Below are positions 23,450 through 35,800 of a DNA stretch of 64,000 bases, piece after piece. Source of the stretch: Chlorophyllum brunneum (taxonomy: Eukaryota; Basidiomycota; Agaricomycetes; Agaricales; Agaricaceae); the NCBI GenBank assembly GCA_963576785.1, contig OY756140.1, forward strand, positions 2,232,001-2,296,000, read 5' to 3'. The translations under genes and the position numbers were made by a program. The notes beneath the pieces were generated by a model. That model searched no databases. It was not told the origin of the DNA and saw nothing but the letters and a program-made list of their open reading frames with translations. Position 1 is the first letter of the stretch. Each line of letters opens with the position of its first letter.

Positions 23450-25989
23450 ATGCCACGAGAGTTCAAAAGGCGGAATCACCTTTCACACGAAATCTACCAC
23501 TCAGACTGTATGAAAAATTCGCCACCATCAACTGAGGCGCAGTCTGTTGATGAATTGAAGGCTACCCAACCTGCGCGAACTCGGCATTTACGTCGCACGC
23601 AGACTACCGAGGTGAATCAAGCCGCATCGACGAGTGTACCTCTCTCAGGAGAGGTAGCATATACCGGCCTAGGGAAACCCGAATCCATGACACCACCCGT
23701 TCCGGAAACTGCTCTTTCAAAAGAGCAGAGTCAAATTCTTGATGTCGTAAAACAGGGGGGTAATGTCTTTTTCACGGGCCCAGCAGGTCAGCCTCCAAGG
23801 GGTTCATTGTCCGGACATCTTCTCAATGACCGTTTTCAGGAACTGGGAAGTCGGTTTTGCTCCGAGCGATCATAAAGGAGCTGGTCAAGACCAAGCCAGC
23901 GGAGGCTATTGCTATCACCGCCACGACTGGCATTGCTGCTCTGGCGATTGGGGGGCAGACACTTCATTCCTATGGAGGGGTTGGAACCGGTGCAGAGGTC
24001 GCAGAAATATTAGCGAAGAAGGTTCGTCGGTCTCACATAAGTAGGGAAAGATGGAAGCGAACCAAAATATGGATAATCGACGAGGGTAAGTGAGATTTGT
24101 GCCTTTTTGTCGACACTACATTGAACAATACTGTTGAGTTTCTATGTTGAAGGCTGAGCTCTTTGATAAGCTGGTGAGTTCATGTATTAATCATCTCGTC
24201 TCATGGGCTTGATACCATCTACTAGGAGTACATCGCACGATTTATTCGCAAAGACTCACGACCCTTCGGAGGCATACAGGTAGGTTCTTCACTAGTGTTA
24301 GCGCCAGTTCTGATAAATCTGATAGTAAGGCTTAGCTTATTTTGGCTGGGGACTTTTTTCAATTACCTCCTGTATGTGTCAAGGGATGTGCGCGTCCTCC
24401 AGATTATGTCTTCGCAGCCCAAACATGGAAGACTTGCATTCCATACCCGTACTTCCTCCGAAGGGTTTTTCGCCAGAAGGATAATGGTATTGTTCTTAAA
24501 ATCATTTCCCCACTATTTTTTAACCCTCCGGTATCCAGCCTTTGTTTCCATACTGTCCGCCATACGAGTCGGCTGCCTGACTCAGCAACAAACTCTTGCA
24601 CTGAAGAGCCTAGAGCGACCTCTCTTGTGCGGTGTAACGGGTGTACAACCTGCAATATTGTAAGTTAGAGTGATGACAATCCATTTTTTTCTGAAACTCT
24701 ACCAGGTTATCCAGCAATAAGCAGGTCAAAGCCTACAACATGCATCAATTAGGACTTCTACATGGAGACGTCAAGCAGTTCTCCTCAATTGACAGTGCAG
24801 GCTGGGATGTTTATCGAGAACCTCTACAAAGTGTGAAAGCCCAGGAACTCCTTGACTTAACAACACTTGCCCCTCAAACCTTGAGTCTGAAGGTATGTTT
24901 TCCGTTGCCAGTGAAGGGTTGATCCTTCGGACTAATGCCGCCTAGGTAGGGGCCCAGGTCATGCTAATCCAGGTAAGTCCTCAAGCTCGCTCGGTGGAGT
25001 CAAGCTCATCTGGATGAGCTAGAACGTTCTTCAAGGTGTTCTGGTCAATGGAAGCATCGGGAAGGTTATTGAATTTATGACAATCCATGAGGCACTGGAA
25101 CAGAACCTTCCAATCTCTGCCCCAACCAAGAATGCTGAAGGAGATGATGACCTGGGTTTGTATGATGGCTTGGATTATGATGAAGACACTGACTTTAAGA
25201 ATCCCCCAACTCAACCACCCCAGTATCAACATCGCACATATATTGAGGAGCGTATTCTGGCCTGTTATGATGCTGATCCTACTATTGCAAAACGGCCAAC
25301 CCAACTTCGCAACATAACAGGCAAGGCTTTTTTGCCGCTGGTCGAATACCCGCTAGTGCACTTTATGAATGGTCAAAAGCTGCTCTGTGTACCAATGTTT
25401 TTTGACCGTGTTGGGCTCATGGGGAACATTGAAGCACGTCGGGCACAAGTTCCACTCATCCTCTCCTGGGCTATCACAATACACAAGTCTCAGGGTCAAA
25501 CACTTAATTTTGTAAAGGTTGACTTTGAAAGGATGTTTGCTGATGGACAGGGTAAGATTTTTTTAGTATCCTTGGTGAACAATCTCATGTCATCCTATTT
25601 CTAGCCTATGTTGCACTTTCTCGTGTGACATCAATGGATGGTCTTCAAGTGATCAACTTCCAACCACATAAGTAAGACTTCTGAACTTCTACCACAACTG
25701 TGCTGAAATTGCCAACAGGATACATGCAAATCCAAGAGTAATCAGATGGCATAATCATTGGCAAGACTGGTGGAAGGTCAAGCATCAACAACAACTATTT
25801 GAAGAAGTGGTTACCCAGCTCAGCCAAGCTCCTGGTGATAGCCTCATCGGAGATTGTGAAGATGTTTTTGATTTCTATAACACTGAGATCCCTCACTCAT
25901 GGTTGGAGGAACATGACCTGCTTGCTGAGATAGCTACTGACCCTAGTTGGGTTGAGGATATTCTGATGAGTGATAATGATAACAGTTAG
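23450..25989 (+). CDS. PIF1-like DNA helicase (second paralogue)
   Basis: Eleven exons (23450-23786, 23840-24085, 24139-24173, 24226-24279, 24336-24486, 24539-24659, 24706-24892, 24946-24972, 25023-25551, 25605-25671 and 25719-25989) sum to 674 residues with no stop. It lacks the viroplasmin-like segment and begins with a Ser/Thr-rich, basic region of about 85 residues. The helicase core has [92 protein letters not shown] and YVALSRVTSMDGLQVINF. An insert rich in Asp (about 390-430) and a Trp-rich, acidic C-terminal tail (WHNHWQDWWKVKHQQ, then SWLEEHDLLAEIATDP) have no counterpart in the neighbour. Most intron positions match those of the divergent paralogue. Confidence 0.87.
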
Positions 25990-26281
25990 ACACTTTTTAA
26001 TTCATCCAATGACAATATCTAGTACATAGACAGCTTCAAGTACCAATAGCCCATACATCTCTGATCAATGCTCAGAGACCCGTTCTCACACATTTCCGAA
26101 GTTATGTATTTTGACCATAGTGCAGTTTGGTACATTGTCACTAGAGTTGGGCTACTGAAGCTTCCGTCTTGATCAGATTTGGAATGATAGAATGGCAGCC
26201 ATTAGAGTATAACAACACTACAGTTACCAATACAAATTGTCCGGAAATACGTGCAAAAAAAATAGAACAGACGGTGGTGTC

Positions 26282-29200
26282 CTATTGGCTATCGTTACCA
26301 GTACGAGGTTCGAGGGGTGAGGTAGCAGGCGTTTCTTTGGGAGTAGGTGGTAAATTGGTCTTTCCTTGTGGGGGTGGTGACTGCTGATCGGCTTCAAGAA
26401 TAGGCTCCCTCAGAGAATTCCCATCAGACGGATCTGGATCATGATACAACAACGAATCATCTGTGTCGGAAGCCTCAGATGTAAGGGAAGGTGATGATGG
26501 AACGGACAAAGATGACTGGATGACGGTCGTAGTCGGCGAAGGTAGCTCTGTTCGTATTCGGACAGGAGAGGTAGGAAGGGCGCGCGAGGAGGGGTGGATA
26601 CTTGTTGCAGGACGAGGTGGTAACTTAGGTGTGAAGTCTTGCGAGGAACATGGCGGTGATGGACTTAGCGTCGGTTTCGGGGGCACGCTGGCAATTTTGG
26701 TTGTCTTTGAACCGTATGAGACCTCGAGTGCAACTTCGCCTGCTGGAGTTGGGGGTAGAGGAGGTGAATGCGGGGGTTGACTTCCATATTCGTCAAAGAG
26801 TGCATGTGCGTTCATGATCAGGTCCTCGAATAGGGAATCCTTGAATATGCAGCTTGAGTCGGTGGCTACGTGAGGAAGATAATAATAATACACACTTTAG
26901 TTGTTTGGACACTGAGTAAATCCCCCCCTTTGGGCAATTCATCATCTCCAAAGATCATACCACCAAAGACAATCGCGAGATTTTTGGCATCCATCTTGTT
27001 CTTCTCGCTGTTATTAACCACCCTAGCCAAATGTTCAACGACGGCCTTCAGTGTTGCTTGGTGGACCGACGGAAGCCGGCGTATCTTGGATCGAAGAAGC
27101 ATAAAGTTGTTGCTCTGGTGTTCGGCTGGGAATAATTTGAGTTACCTGTTCACTAGGTGGCAAGCTTCAAGGTACCTAAGTTATCCGAGTGTTGGATCCG
27201 ATCTTGTAGGTGAAATCTGAACAAAGGCTCAGGTAACTCCCGTAAGTACAGCTGCAGGGCGTAAGACGTGGTCTACGACTTGAGAGAATAAATAACGAAC
27301 CTTGAGGAGAGAAGCAACCGCATATATGTCATCTTTCGGGCTGAGTTCAAACGAAGCTTCGTCTTTCTCAATCTCATGTTGCAGCTGTTTTGGATTTTCT
27401 TTTAGTCCGCGACGGGCCATATAAGAGGCGCTTTAACTCACTATTTGTACGATAGCATGCCTCCCAGGCGCCTGGAAGAGTGAATTACAATAATCCAATG
27501 ACTTGTGGGATTTGAACCCACCCTATATATCCCTTCCGACTCGAGTCCTCGATTATCCATTTCTGCGATACAAATTCTGACAATCTTCGGGATTTCACCC
27601 TCACGGAGGCCCTTAGCAGTCGCGTAGTCACCCAAACTGAACCCGAAAATAAGGTCATTGCATGATCCTAATTGGCCGTGTTCATAAAGAATAGGGTCAG
27701 GGATGGCAGAAGCCAATGAACGAGGTGTATTGGCGACCAGTCTCGACAGGTCCCTTCCGGGTGATATTTTTTCAACGACATTCCGCGCATGTTTCGATAG
27801 TTGCGTCTGGGTGGTGCTAGTAGCACTGCGCAAATAATGAGTAGGGGATTTGAAGGAAAATAAGCTAATACGTACATCATATTATCGGTATATTTCTCGA
27901 GCGTGCTCTTGACAACGCTGGCAGATTCTCCCACAAACATTTCGAAACTCTGCACAGGAATCAACGACATATATAATCAGGAAAAACAGGACCACGAACA
28001 GTATAGCCACTTTCGAGTATCTTCGTCCTTCTCAGTCGGAGAGTTTCCAGCCAGTGCACCCCTTTTCTGTACTCTTTGTCTTGGAACCCTTCAGCCATAG
28101 CGCGCGGTACAACATTCGGTCAGTACGCACCGGCTTCATCTGCGTCACGCTTTGTCCTGACTGCTTTTAACGCTTGATTTTCTCGCCCACCTAGACTATC
28201 TTTTACTGCGGCGCCTTTGTCAAGTAGACCCATCAATTGACCAAACTGCTTCTTTCCTGTGTGAGCCGATAAGCTCTACGAGTGAACATCTCTAGGTCAG
28301 CACATACCTTGATGAGCAAGATCAGAAAATGCTGTAGATGACGAAGGAGACCTATTACGAGCGGGAGCACCGCCGGACGAAGGGCGACGATCCAAAGCGC
28401 GGAGAGGCTGAGGCGAGGTGACGGTTGGGCGTCCAGAGTTGTTTCCATTGTTTTTCGGATTGCCTCCATGCTGTTCCGGGAGGGATGGGGTGGGCTGTAA
28501 AGGTATTGTAGGCCCTGCGGAAGCCTTCTTTTGTTCCTGTACACGGCCACATGAGCACATGAAGACTAAATAATGAACGGTGTGAGAGATACAGGCCTCT
28601 ACTTCACTGAATTTCTTTGTGTACCGTGACTTCAACCGGGGTAACATAGTCTCTGCATAGTCGTTGTATGCACTTGTTGAGTCCTTCAGGTCCTCTTTAA
28701 TGCGTTTGCGCGTGCGTTCTTGGGTTTCCTAGCCAGAGCCATGAAAAGTGGTCTCATAGATCAACAGGGCAAAAGAAGTAGATACCTTTAGGTTAGTTAG
28801 AGGATTGAGAATGTCTGTGGTTAAAGTTGCGCAAAAAGCTTGTCTAGTTTGGGCCTCTGATTTATTGTTGAGCACGCCATGAACGGCCACAGGGAATGTT
28901 GGATGCACCTCTTTCCAGGTTATCTCTGACTTCTGCCCATGCGCTCCTCGTCGAGCTGAGATCACCTTTCTCATCAAGATAGACATCAATGGCCTTTGAC
29001 TTGCGATGCAGTTTCTTAAGAGAGTCTATACTGATCGAAGAACATGGTGAATGACCCACAAGTGTCTATATCATAGAGGTCGACTCACTAAGCCTCTTCA
29101 ATACGTTTTCTGAAGGAAAATTAGTTACGAAGGTCTAACAGCAGGGTGGCGGCATACCGTTCTTGGAAGAAGCTGATGTAGGAGTCTGAAAGGATGCGGA

Positions 29201-29291
29201 GTTGGAGGTCGAAGAAGGGGACGGGCCCTTGGACGGCGATGGAAGGATCTGACGCGGAGGCGCGTGCAGAGATAGGGGTTTGTTGGTCCAT
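26282..29291 (-). CDS. RGD1: F-BAR and RhoGAP domain protein (Rgd1-like)
   Basis: Membrane-curving Rho GTPase-activating protein acting at the cell cortex; yeast Rgd1 acts on Rho3/Rho4 (family knowledge). Fifteen exons give 760 residues: 29158-29291, 29089-29109, 28909-29030, 28786-28856, 28603-28728, 28308-28536, 28131-28256, 28000-28088, 27876-27949, 27522-27825, 27442-27471, 27301-27384, 27176-27251, 26913-27125 and 26282-26865. The F-BAR covers roughly residues 15-330 (FFDLQLRILSDSYISFFQER; KEYRKGVHWLETLRLRR). The RhoGAP covers about 370-590, with ESEGIYRAPGRHAIVQI holding the likely arginine finger, LYLRELPEPLFRFH, and NKMDAKNLAIVFGGMIF. A Pro/Ser-rich tail follows. The junction after KKFSE (donor at 28602) is the least certain; a GTAGAG donor was used. 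Confidence 0.88.
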
Positions 29292-29815
29292 CAAGACGGT
29301 GATATTTGTGGGATCGCAGGGGAATATGGAGAATGGGTTCTAAGCTTGCCGCGTGCTGGGCATCCATTCCAGTCACGTTATTTCCTTATCTCGACTCTGC
29401 ACTTCGTCCATTCCTATCCGGCTGCCAAGGAACATATTCTCTAGCCCTGGCCGCCCCCAAATGACTCACTGCTTCCTCCATGATTCACGGCAGTGACACA
29501 CATCTTTCATGCATGAGTCAACATGACTCATCAATTGCACTCTGAGAGATGCTTCACAGAGGGACTCATCGGATCCGAAACAAGGCATTTACATGACTCT
29601 CCATGTGCTCTCCATCAACGAAGCATATGAGACTCGTATTGAGTGCCTTTTTTGTACTCTACCCCCGAGAGAACACGGGTTCAGGACGGGCTTCGGGCGG
29701 CATATCAGTCCGTGAGATCGCAAACCAGGGTCGGGGGGATATACATAACTGCTACGGCTTTCAACCACCTACGTTCTTATACATCCTCAGTTTTGCGTTG
29801 TAGGCACGCCCCACT
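29292..29815. promoter_or_regulatory. Shared upstream region of RhoGAP and ABC transporter genes
   Basis: A 524-bp gap between divergent start codons. It contains a cluster of bZIP (AP-1/Gcn4-type) sites, listed separately. Confidence 0.4.
29461..29531. promoter_or_regulatory. Cluster of TGA[C/G]TCA bZIP sites
   Basis: ATGACTCA at 29461-29468, ATGAGTCA at 29513-29520 and the full palindrome ATGACTCAT at 29523-29531 lie within 71 bp. Near matches (GACTCAT at 29563-29569, ATGACTC at 29593-29599) follow. Such sites bind Gcn4/AP-1-type bZIP factors in fungi. They sit between the divergent RhoGAP and ABC transporter genes, so either could be the target. Confidence 0.5.
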
Positions 29816-32800
29816 ATGCATCCCCCAACACCAGTGTCCTCGCATGCGTTGGGAGTCGCGTATGCGGTTGTAGGAAATGTTTTTGGCGCTTGGTCAGAAA
29901 TTAGGATGGCTGAGCTCGTTGAGAGGTGATTGCACTACCTTTTCTCGTGTATTGGATCTCGAACTCCGTTTAAATCCAGGTTTCTGCTCGACACGCTAGT
30001 AATACCTCCTGTTGCCGCAGTCGCATCCTTGGGTACCATTCTCCTCAGAACTTTGGTATCTTGGGTTGTCAGCCCGTATGACACCAATAATACGGAGTCT
30101 GAGCAAGAACCTGAACGAGTCCACGAATTTCCTTCTGATTTTCGTGGAAAATTGAAGCACCATATACGAAATCACGGAGGGCCTTTTATATTCTGGTATC
30201 AGGTCACACGAATGTTTGGTGGATTTGCCCTCCTGTCCCTCACTATAACTGTTGCTCGTCGCAGCGAACACGTCATTCCTACAAGGTTATTGTTCAAACA
30301 AGACGGCTTGTGGACGCCGAGCTGGGGTGGTGACGACCCTCTTAAAAGGGAACAGATATACAATCTATCTTTTGGTGCTGTCTATGTGGGTCAGAATCTT
30401 GGTTTTTGACTTTTGACCTGACGTGTTTCGCAGCTCTACACGACATTCTTGTCTTTCCTGACCATTTTCGCGACTAAACGATGGTCATTGATTGCAAGTC
30501 GACATGTAACCATAATCTATTTTCTCACTTTTGTCATCTTCGCCTATCGGGATATATATCCTTTGGTGACCTTCAACGCTCGTCCACAGGACCGCGCGGA
30601 AGGTATATTGCTCTGGGTCAAGATTGTCATTCTCTTCCTGATCGGTGCGTTAATACCGCTCATAACCCCTAGACAATATGTTCCCTTCGACCCAAAGGTA
30701 GTGATCTTTCTGGCGTTTTAATGATGATCCGCCTATTGATATAATCTCTCGCAGGATCCCATGGAACCCAATCCTGAACAGACAGCGTCCATTCTTTCGG
30801 TGGCGACGTATTCTTTCCTCGACCCCATTGTATTCTTGGCGTATCGTATTCCTCACTTGGCACACGATCAATTACCGGTCCTTGCTGACTACGATTACAC
30901 CCATAACCTCAAACTAACGAGTTTCAAGGTAATTCCGCGAGTTTACGAAGTGGCTTGTCGCTTACATTGCCATAGCATCTGGACCTGTTCTCTGGCGCAA
31001 ATAAGCGCCACATTTTCTGGGGCCTCATGACTGTTTTTCGGTTTGAATATATTGCGATGGGCATTCTCGTTGGTTTGATGGTCGTAGCTTCGTTCGCGTC
31101 ACCCATTGCTATAAACCGTTTACTCAGGTTAGAACTTTGGGCCTCTTTTTTCTTCGCGGTTCTCAATCAGGGCTGCAGCTATTTAGAGAATGATGATCGA
31201 GATGCCACTGTTCAACCATGGGTCTGGATTATCTGGCTTTTCTTGGGTCCATTGTCTGCTTCCCTTTTTTTCCAAGGCTACATCTTCTACGCGGTATGTG
31301 TCTGCGATTATCGAATCTGGGCGTATCCTAAATGTCGTGGCTGTAGACTCGGACTTTGGTCCGCTGTGAAGCTATCATCACCCAGCTCGTCTTCGAACAC
31401 TCTCTGCGCATCCGCGTAAAAGCCGAGACCGAAAAAGCACAAGACGGGAAGATTACCACAACAACAGATGTTCCTTCTACTCCTAGGGCGGAAAGCTTCA
31501 GCGAAAGCGTGACGACCACAGCTACCAACATAGGTGACGACGCAGAGCATTCACGAGACACTATCACAGTCAGTACTAGTTCGACTTCAGCCTCGGAGGA
31601 GACCGTACGTGCGAAGTCGCCAAGCATCAAATCCACCTTTTCCAAAGGCTCCAAGGATAAAGATCAGCAGCCAGACGAGGCACCAGCAGGGGTGTCCAGT
31701 GCTAGTAATCTTGTTGGTCGTATCAACAACCTTGTTACCACTGATCTGGGGAACATCATTGACGCTCGTGATCTCATGCTCGTGCTTGTTTACATACCGA
31801 TGCAGGTTTTGTTGTGCATCACTTTTCTCTACTTGATCCTTGGATGGAGGTACGGCTTTGATCACTTTCCTCCACCGGCTGAGCACAGTCTCAATGCCTA
31901 TCACCAGTGCATTTGTTGGTCTAGGGGTCATGATTCTTCTATTCCCAATCCCGGGCTATATCGCGCAGAAGATTCAGCAAGTCCAAGAGAATAGGTTGAA
32001 GAGAACGGATGCTCGTGTGCAAACCGTCACTGAGGGTAAGATTATTTAACGTCTAGTGTAATAAGCGATTTTGTTTTCAACTCTGTGTGTAGCCATGAAT
32101 GTTCTTCGGATGATCAAGCTCTTCGGCTGGGAAGAGAAGATGCAAGGTAGAATTTCTGAAAAGCGGGAGGAGGAGCTAGTTTGGTTATGGAAGAGACAAG
32201 TACTGGAACTGATTAATGGCAACATCAAGTGAGCGTCATTTCAGAGGTCGCGTTCAATGACAGTTGATCTTTCAAAGCTTTTCGATTCCTGTGTTCGTAA
32301 TGGTGTCTACGTACTTCACCTAGTGGGTTCAACCCGTTTCTGTATTATCTGTCTCACTCACCGTATCTTAGCGTACGTCTCTACCTTTCCGAGCAGCCAC
32401 TGAGTAATGACACCATAAATTCAGACTGTCATCATGAAACAAGAGCTCAGGCCATCAATCGTGTTCAGTTCAATGACGGTGTTTGACCTGCTACGAGATC
32501 AACTGTTCATGGCGTTTTACTTGGTCAATAATGTGGTCGCTGGGAAAGTTTCCCTTGATCGTGTCAACGACTTCTTGAAGAACGTACGTCTGATCATATA
32601 TATGAAAATTTACCGAGGTTGATCATCCCTACAGACTGAATTGTTAGATGCCTATGCTGGCAAGTCTCATAGCCCATTCTTTGCACTGCCCAAAACAGAA
32701 GACGAACGGATTGGTTTCAACGAATCTTCCTTTGCGTGGTCAGCCGATACTGATGGATCATTGACACCCTCCAAACGCAAATATCTGCTCAAGATCAAGC

Positions 32801-35800
32801 GCAAGCTCTTGTTCAAGCCCAAGTGTTTGAATTTGATCGTTGGGCCCACCGGCTCCGGAAAGACTTCAATGCTCATGGCTTTGCTCGGTGAAATGCATTA
32901 CATCCCGAATGGACCGAATTCCTGGTTTAATCTACCTCGCAAAAACGGCGTTGCTTATGCTGCACAAGAATCATGGGTCCAAAATGAGACCATCAGGGTT
33001 TGTTCTCTGATGTAGTCGATGCATAGCTTGGTCACTCACGGATTAAGTTAGGAGAATATTCTATTTGGCTCACCATACGACGAGAAACGTTATCGCAAGG
33101 TCCTCCACCAGTGTGGTTTGGAGCGTGATCTCGAACTTTTCGAAGCCGGGGATCAAACCGAGGTTGGAGAGAAGGGTTTGACTCTCAGCGGTGGACAAAA
33201 GGCTCGTGTCACTCTCGCTCGTGCTATATATTCCCCTGCACAGATCATCCTTCTTGACGATGTTCTTGCGGCTCTTGAGTAAGTGACCTCGGTCATCGGC
33301 CTTTATAACAGTACTTATGGTGGGTCTTAGTGTACACACTTCAAAGTGGATAGTGGACAAGTGTTTATCGGGTGATCTCGTCGAAGGAAGAACTGTCATT
33401 CTTGTGGTATGTTAATTCGTATAGATGAGAACTACAATGCTTATATCGGCTGCAGACGCATAATGTTACCCTGGTTCGTTCTCTGGCGGGTTTTGCTGTC
33501 TCGGTTGGAACAGATGGAAGGATTGTTGCGCAAGGAACTGTTACTGAGGTTCTTGGGACGGACAAGACCATCTCCAAAGGATTACAACAGGGCGAAGAGG
33601 CCATTAAGATGGCAGCGGAAGTGGATGAACCTATTGCCCCTCAGTCGGGTGGAAAACTTATCGTGGCAGAAGAAATCGAGGAAGGGCATGTAAGCTGGCA
33701 ATCAGGTACGTTGTGTGCAGGCTAGAGGTATTGTCTTGGATCCTCATCATCCCAGTCAAACTATTCCTTATCGGGCTGGGAGGCAACCATCCTGCTTTGT
33801 TTTTCATAGCCTTCATTGGAGGGCTACTTACCGTAGAGTTCATAACCACTTTCCAGACATGGTACCTAGGCTATTGGGCTTCGCAGTATGAGAAACACCC
33901 AGCTTCCGAGGTTTCCGTTCCTTAGTGCGTAGACCATCCCTCTCTATCAACCCGAAATAACAGCTTTTTAGTTACTTGGGTACTTATGGTACGGTCCTGA
34001 CGCTATAACCACGCCGCACTATGTCCTAATCTATTCATTACCAGTCGCTTTACTACTGTTCGCTGTGACTGTGTACATGATCTCATTCGTGGTTTACATC
34101 TACGGTGTGCTCCGCGCTTCACGACATCTGCATCGCAGGCTTGTAGAATCGGTTATTGGTACAACGCTCAGGTAAGTTTCCCATTGATTTTGGTTTTTTT
34201 CCAATCCAATCCTTCACCAAGGTGGCTTGACACTACTCCGACCTCCCGAATCATCACAAGATGTACTCAGGATATCAGGGCTGGTCTGTCATCCCCGGAT
34301 CTTGCATAGGGATTTCTAACCTTTAATTTTGGTAGTCGATGGGCCCCTCAAGGATGGCCTAAAGTGGCTAACAGAAATCACCATGACAATGGTGATGAAG
34401 CTTGCTGCTGTTGTGTTCATGACACCAATTTTCCTTATTCCCGGACTCATTATCGGGCTGGTCGGTGGTTGGGTTGGCCAGATCTACATGGCAGCCCAAC
34501 TATCAGTCAAGCGAGAGATGTCGAATGCCAAGGCTCCCGTGGTCGGACAGTCGGTGAACACATTTAAGTTGCTCTGCAGTTCACTGACCTCTTGATAGTT
34601 TCGGCGCTGCAAGTGCTGGGCTCAGTATGTAGCGTATACTCAAGGACGTACACGCCGGTACTCATATCCGTTTCTAGCTTCCATCCGAGCTTATGCGGCC
34701 CAAGAATCTTTCATCAAGGTATCTATGGACCGTATCAACCGTTACACAAGAGCAGCTCGAGTCTACTACAACCTCAATCGATGGGTGTGTGTCAGAATTG
34801 ACACAATTAGTGGATTCTTCGCAGCTGGACTCGGATTGTACTTAGTGTACTTCCAGAACCACTCCCCTTCTAATATTGGTTTCTCGCTCAACATGGCTGG
34901 TGAGTTGGCCGTCTAAGTTAAGTAACCTGGTGCTTATCCTTGTAGTTGGATTCAGTGGCATGATCCTCTGGTGGATACGTCACCTCAATGAATTCGAAGT
35001 TCAAGGTAAGAGAGGCTGCCACCTAGCCTGACACCCATCTGAATTCCCTCCAGGAAACAGGTAGATCATTTGTAGTTATGCAGACGGCCCTTCTTGACGA
35101 TCCCACAGCCTCGAGCGTATTCATGGGTATATTACTATTGAACAAGAGTCCAAACCAACTTCAGACGGTGTACCACCGGCGTATTGGCCGGCAAGTGGTA
35201 CACTTGTCGTGGAGAAATTGTCCGCAAGGTATTCGCAGAATGGGCCTAAAGTGCTGCACGACATATCGTTTGAGATCAAATCAGGCGAGCGAGTCGGTAT
35301 TGGTAGGTTGTGACCCGCTCTCGCGTCTTGTCTCACTAATCCTCTGGCCTCTTAGTTGGCCGAACTGGCTCAGGGAAGGTACGCGGGGACGTCTAGCTAA
35401 TCAGTAGTTCACTCATTCCGTTTCAGAGCTCACTAACCCTTGCCCTCTTGAGATGCATTCTCACAGAAGGCAGTGTTTTCTACGATGGAGTCAAGACCTC
35501 TACTATCAATCTAGATGCTCTTCGCTCCAAAGTAACCATCATACCGCAAATAGTGAGCGTGATACAATTATCCTATCATCGACACTCCTGACACCACTTT
35601 AACACCTCTAGCCCGAACTCCTCAGCGGTTCACTGAGGCATAACCTCGACCCTTTTGACCAATATGATGACGCAACTCTGAATGATGCACTTCGGGCCGC
35701 GGGTCTCTTTGCGCTACAGGCTGACATGGACGAAGGCAGGATCATCCTTGATACTAAAATTTCGAGTGGTGGGGGTAATTTGTCGGTTGGCCAACGCCAA

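Noticed and set aside
21003..25989. The helicase pair as part of a Helitron transposon.
   Set aside because: Both proteins contain only the PIF1-type helicase core; no Rep (HUH) endonuclease domain, and no Helitron-like ends (TC...CTRR with a hairpin) were recognised around them. Intron-rich, intact genes also argue against a recent mobile element.
32300..32430. ABC transporter looked like a pseudogene because of an in-frame TAG after TTCACC.
   Set aside because: A phase-2 intron starts inside that codon (TA|gtgggt) and a one-base exon completes Tyr; all 33 exons then sum to an open reading frame of 1,627 codons.
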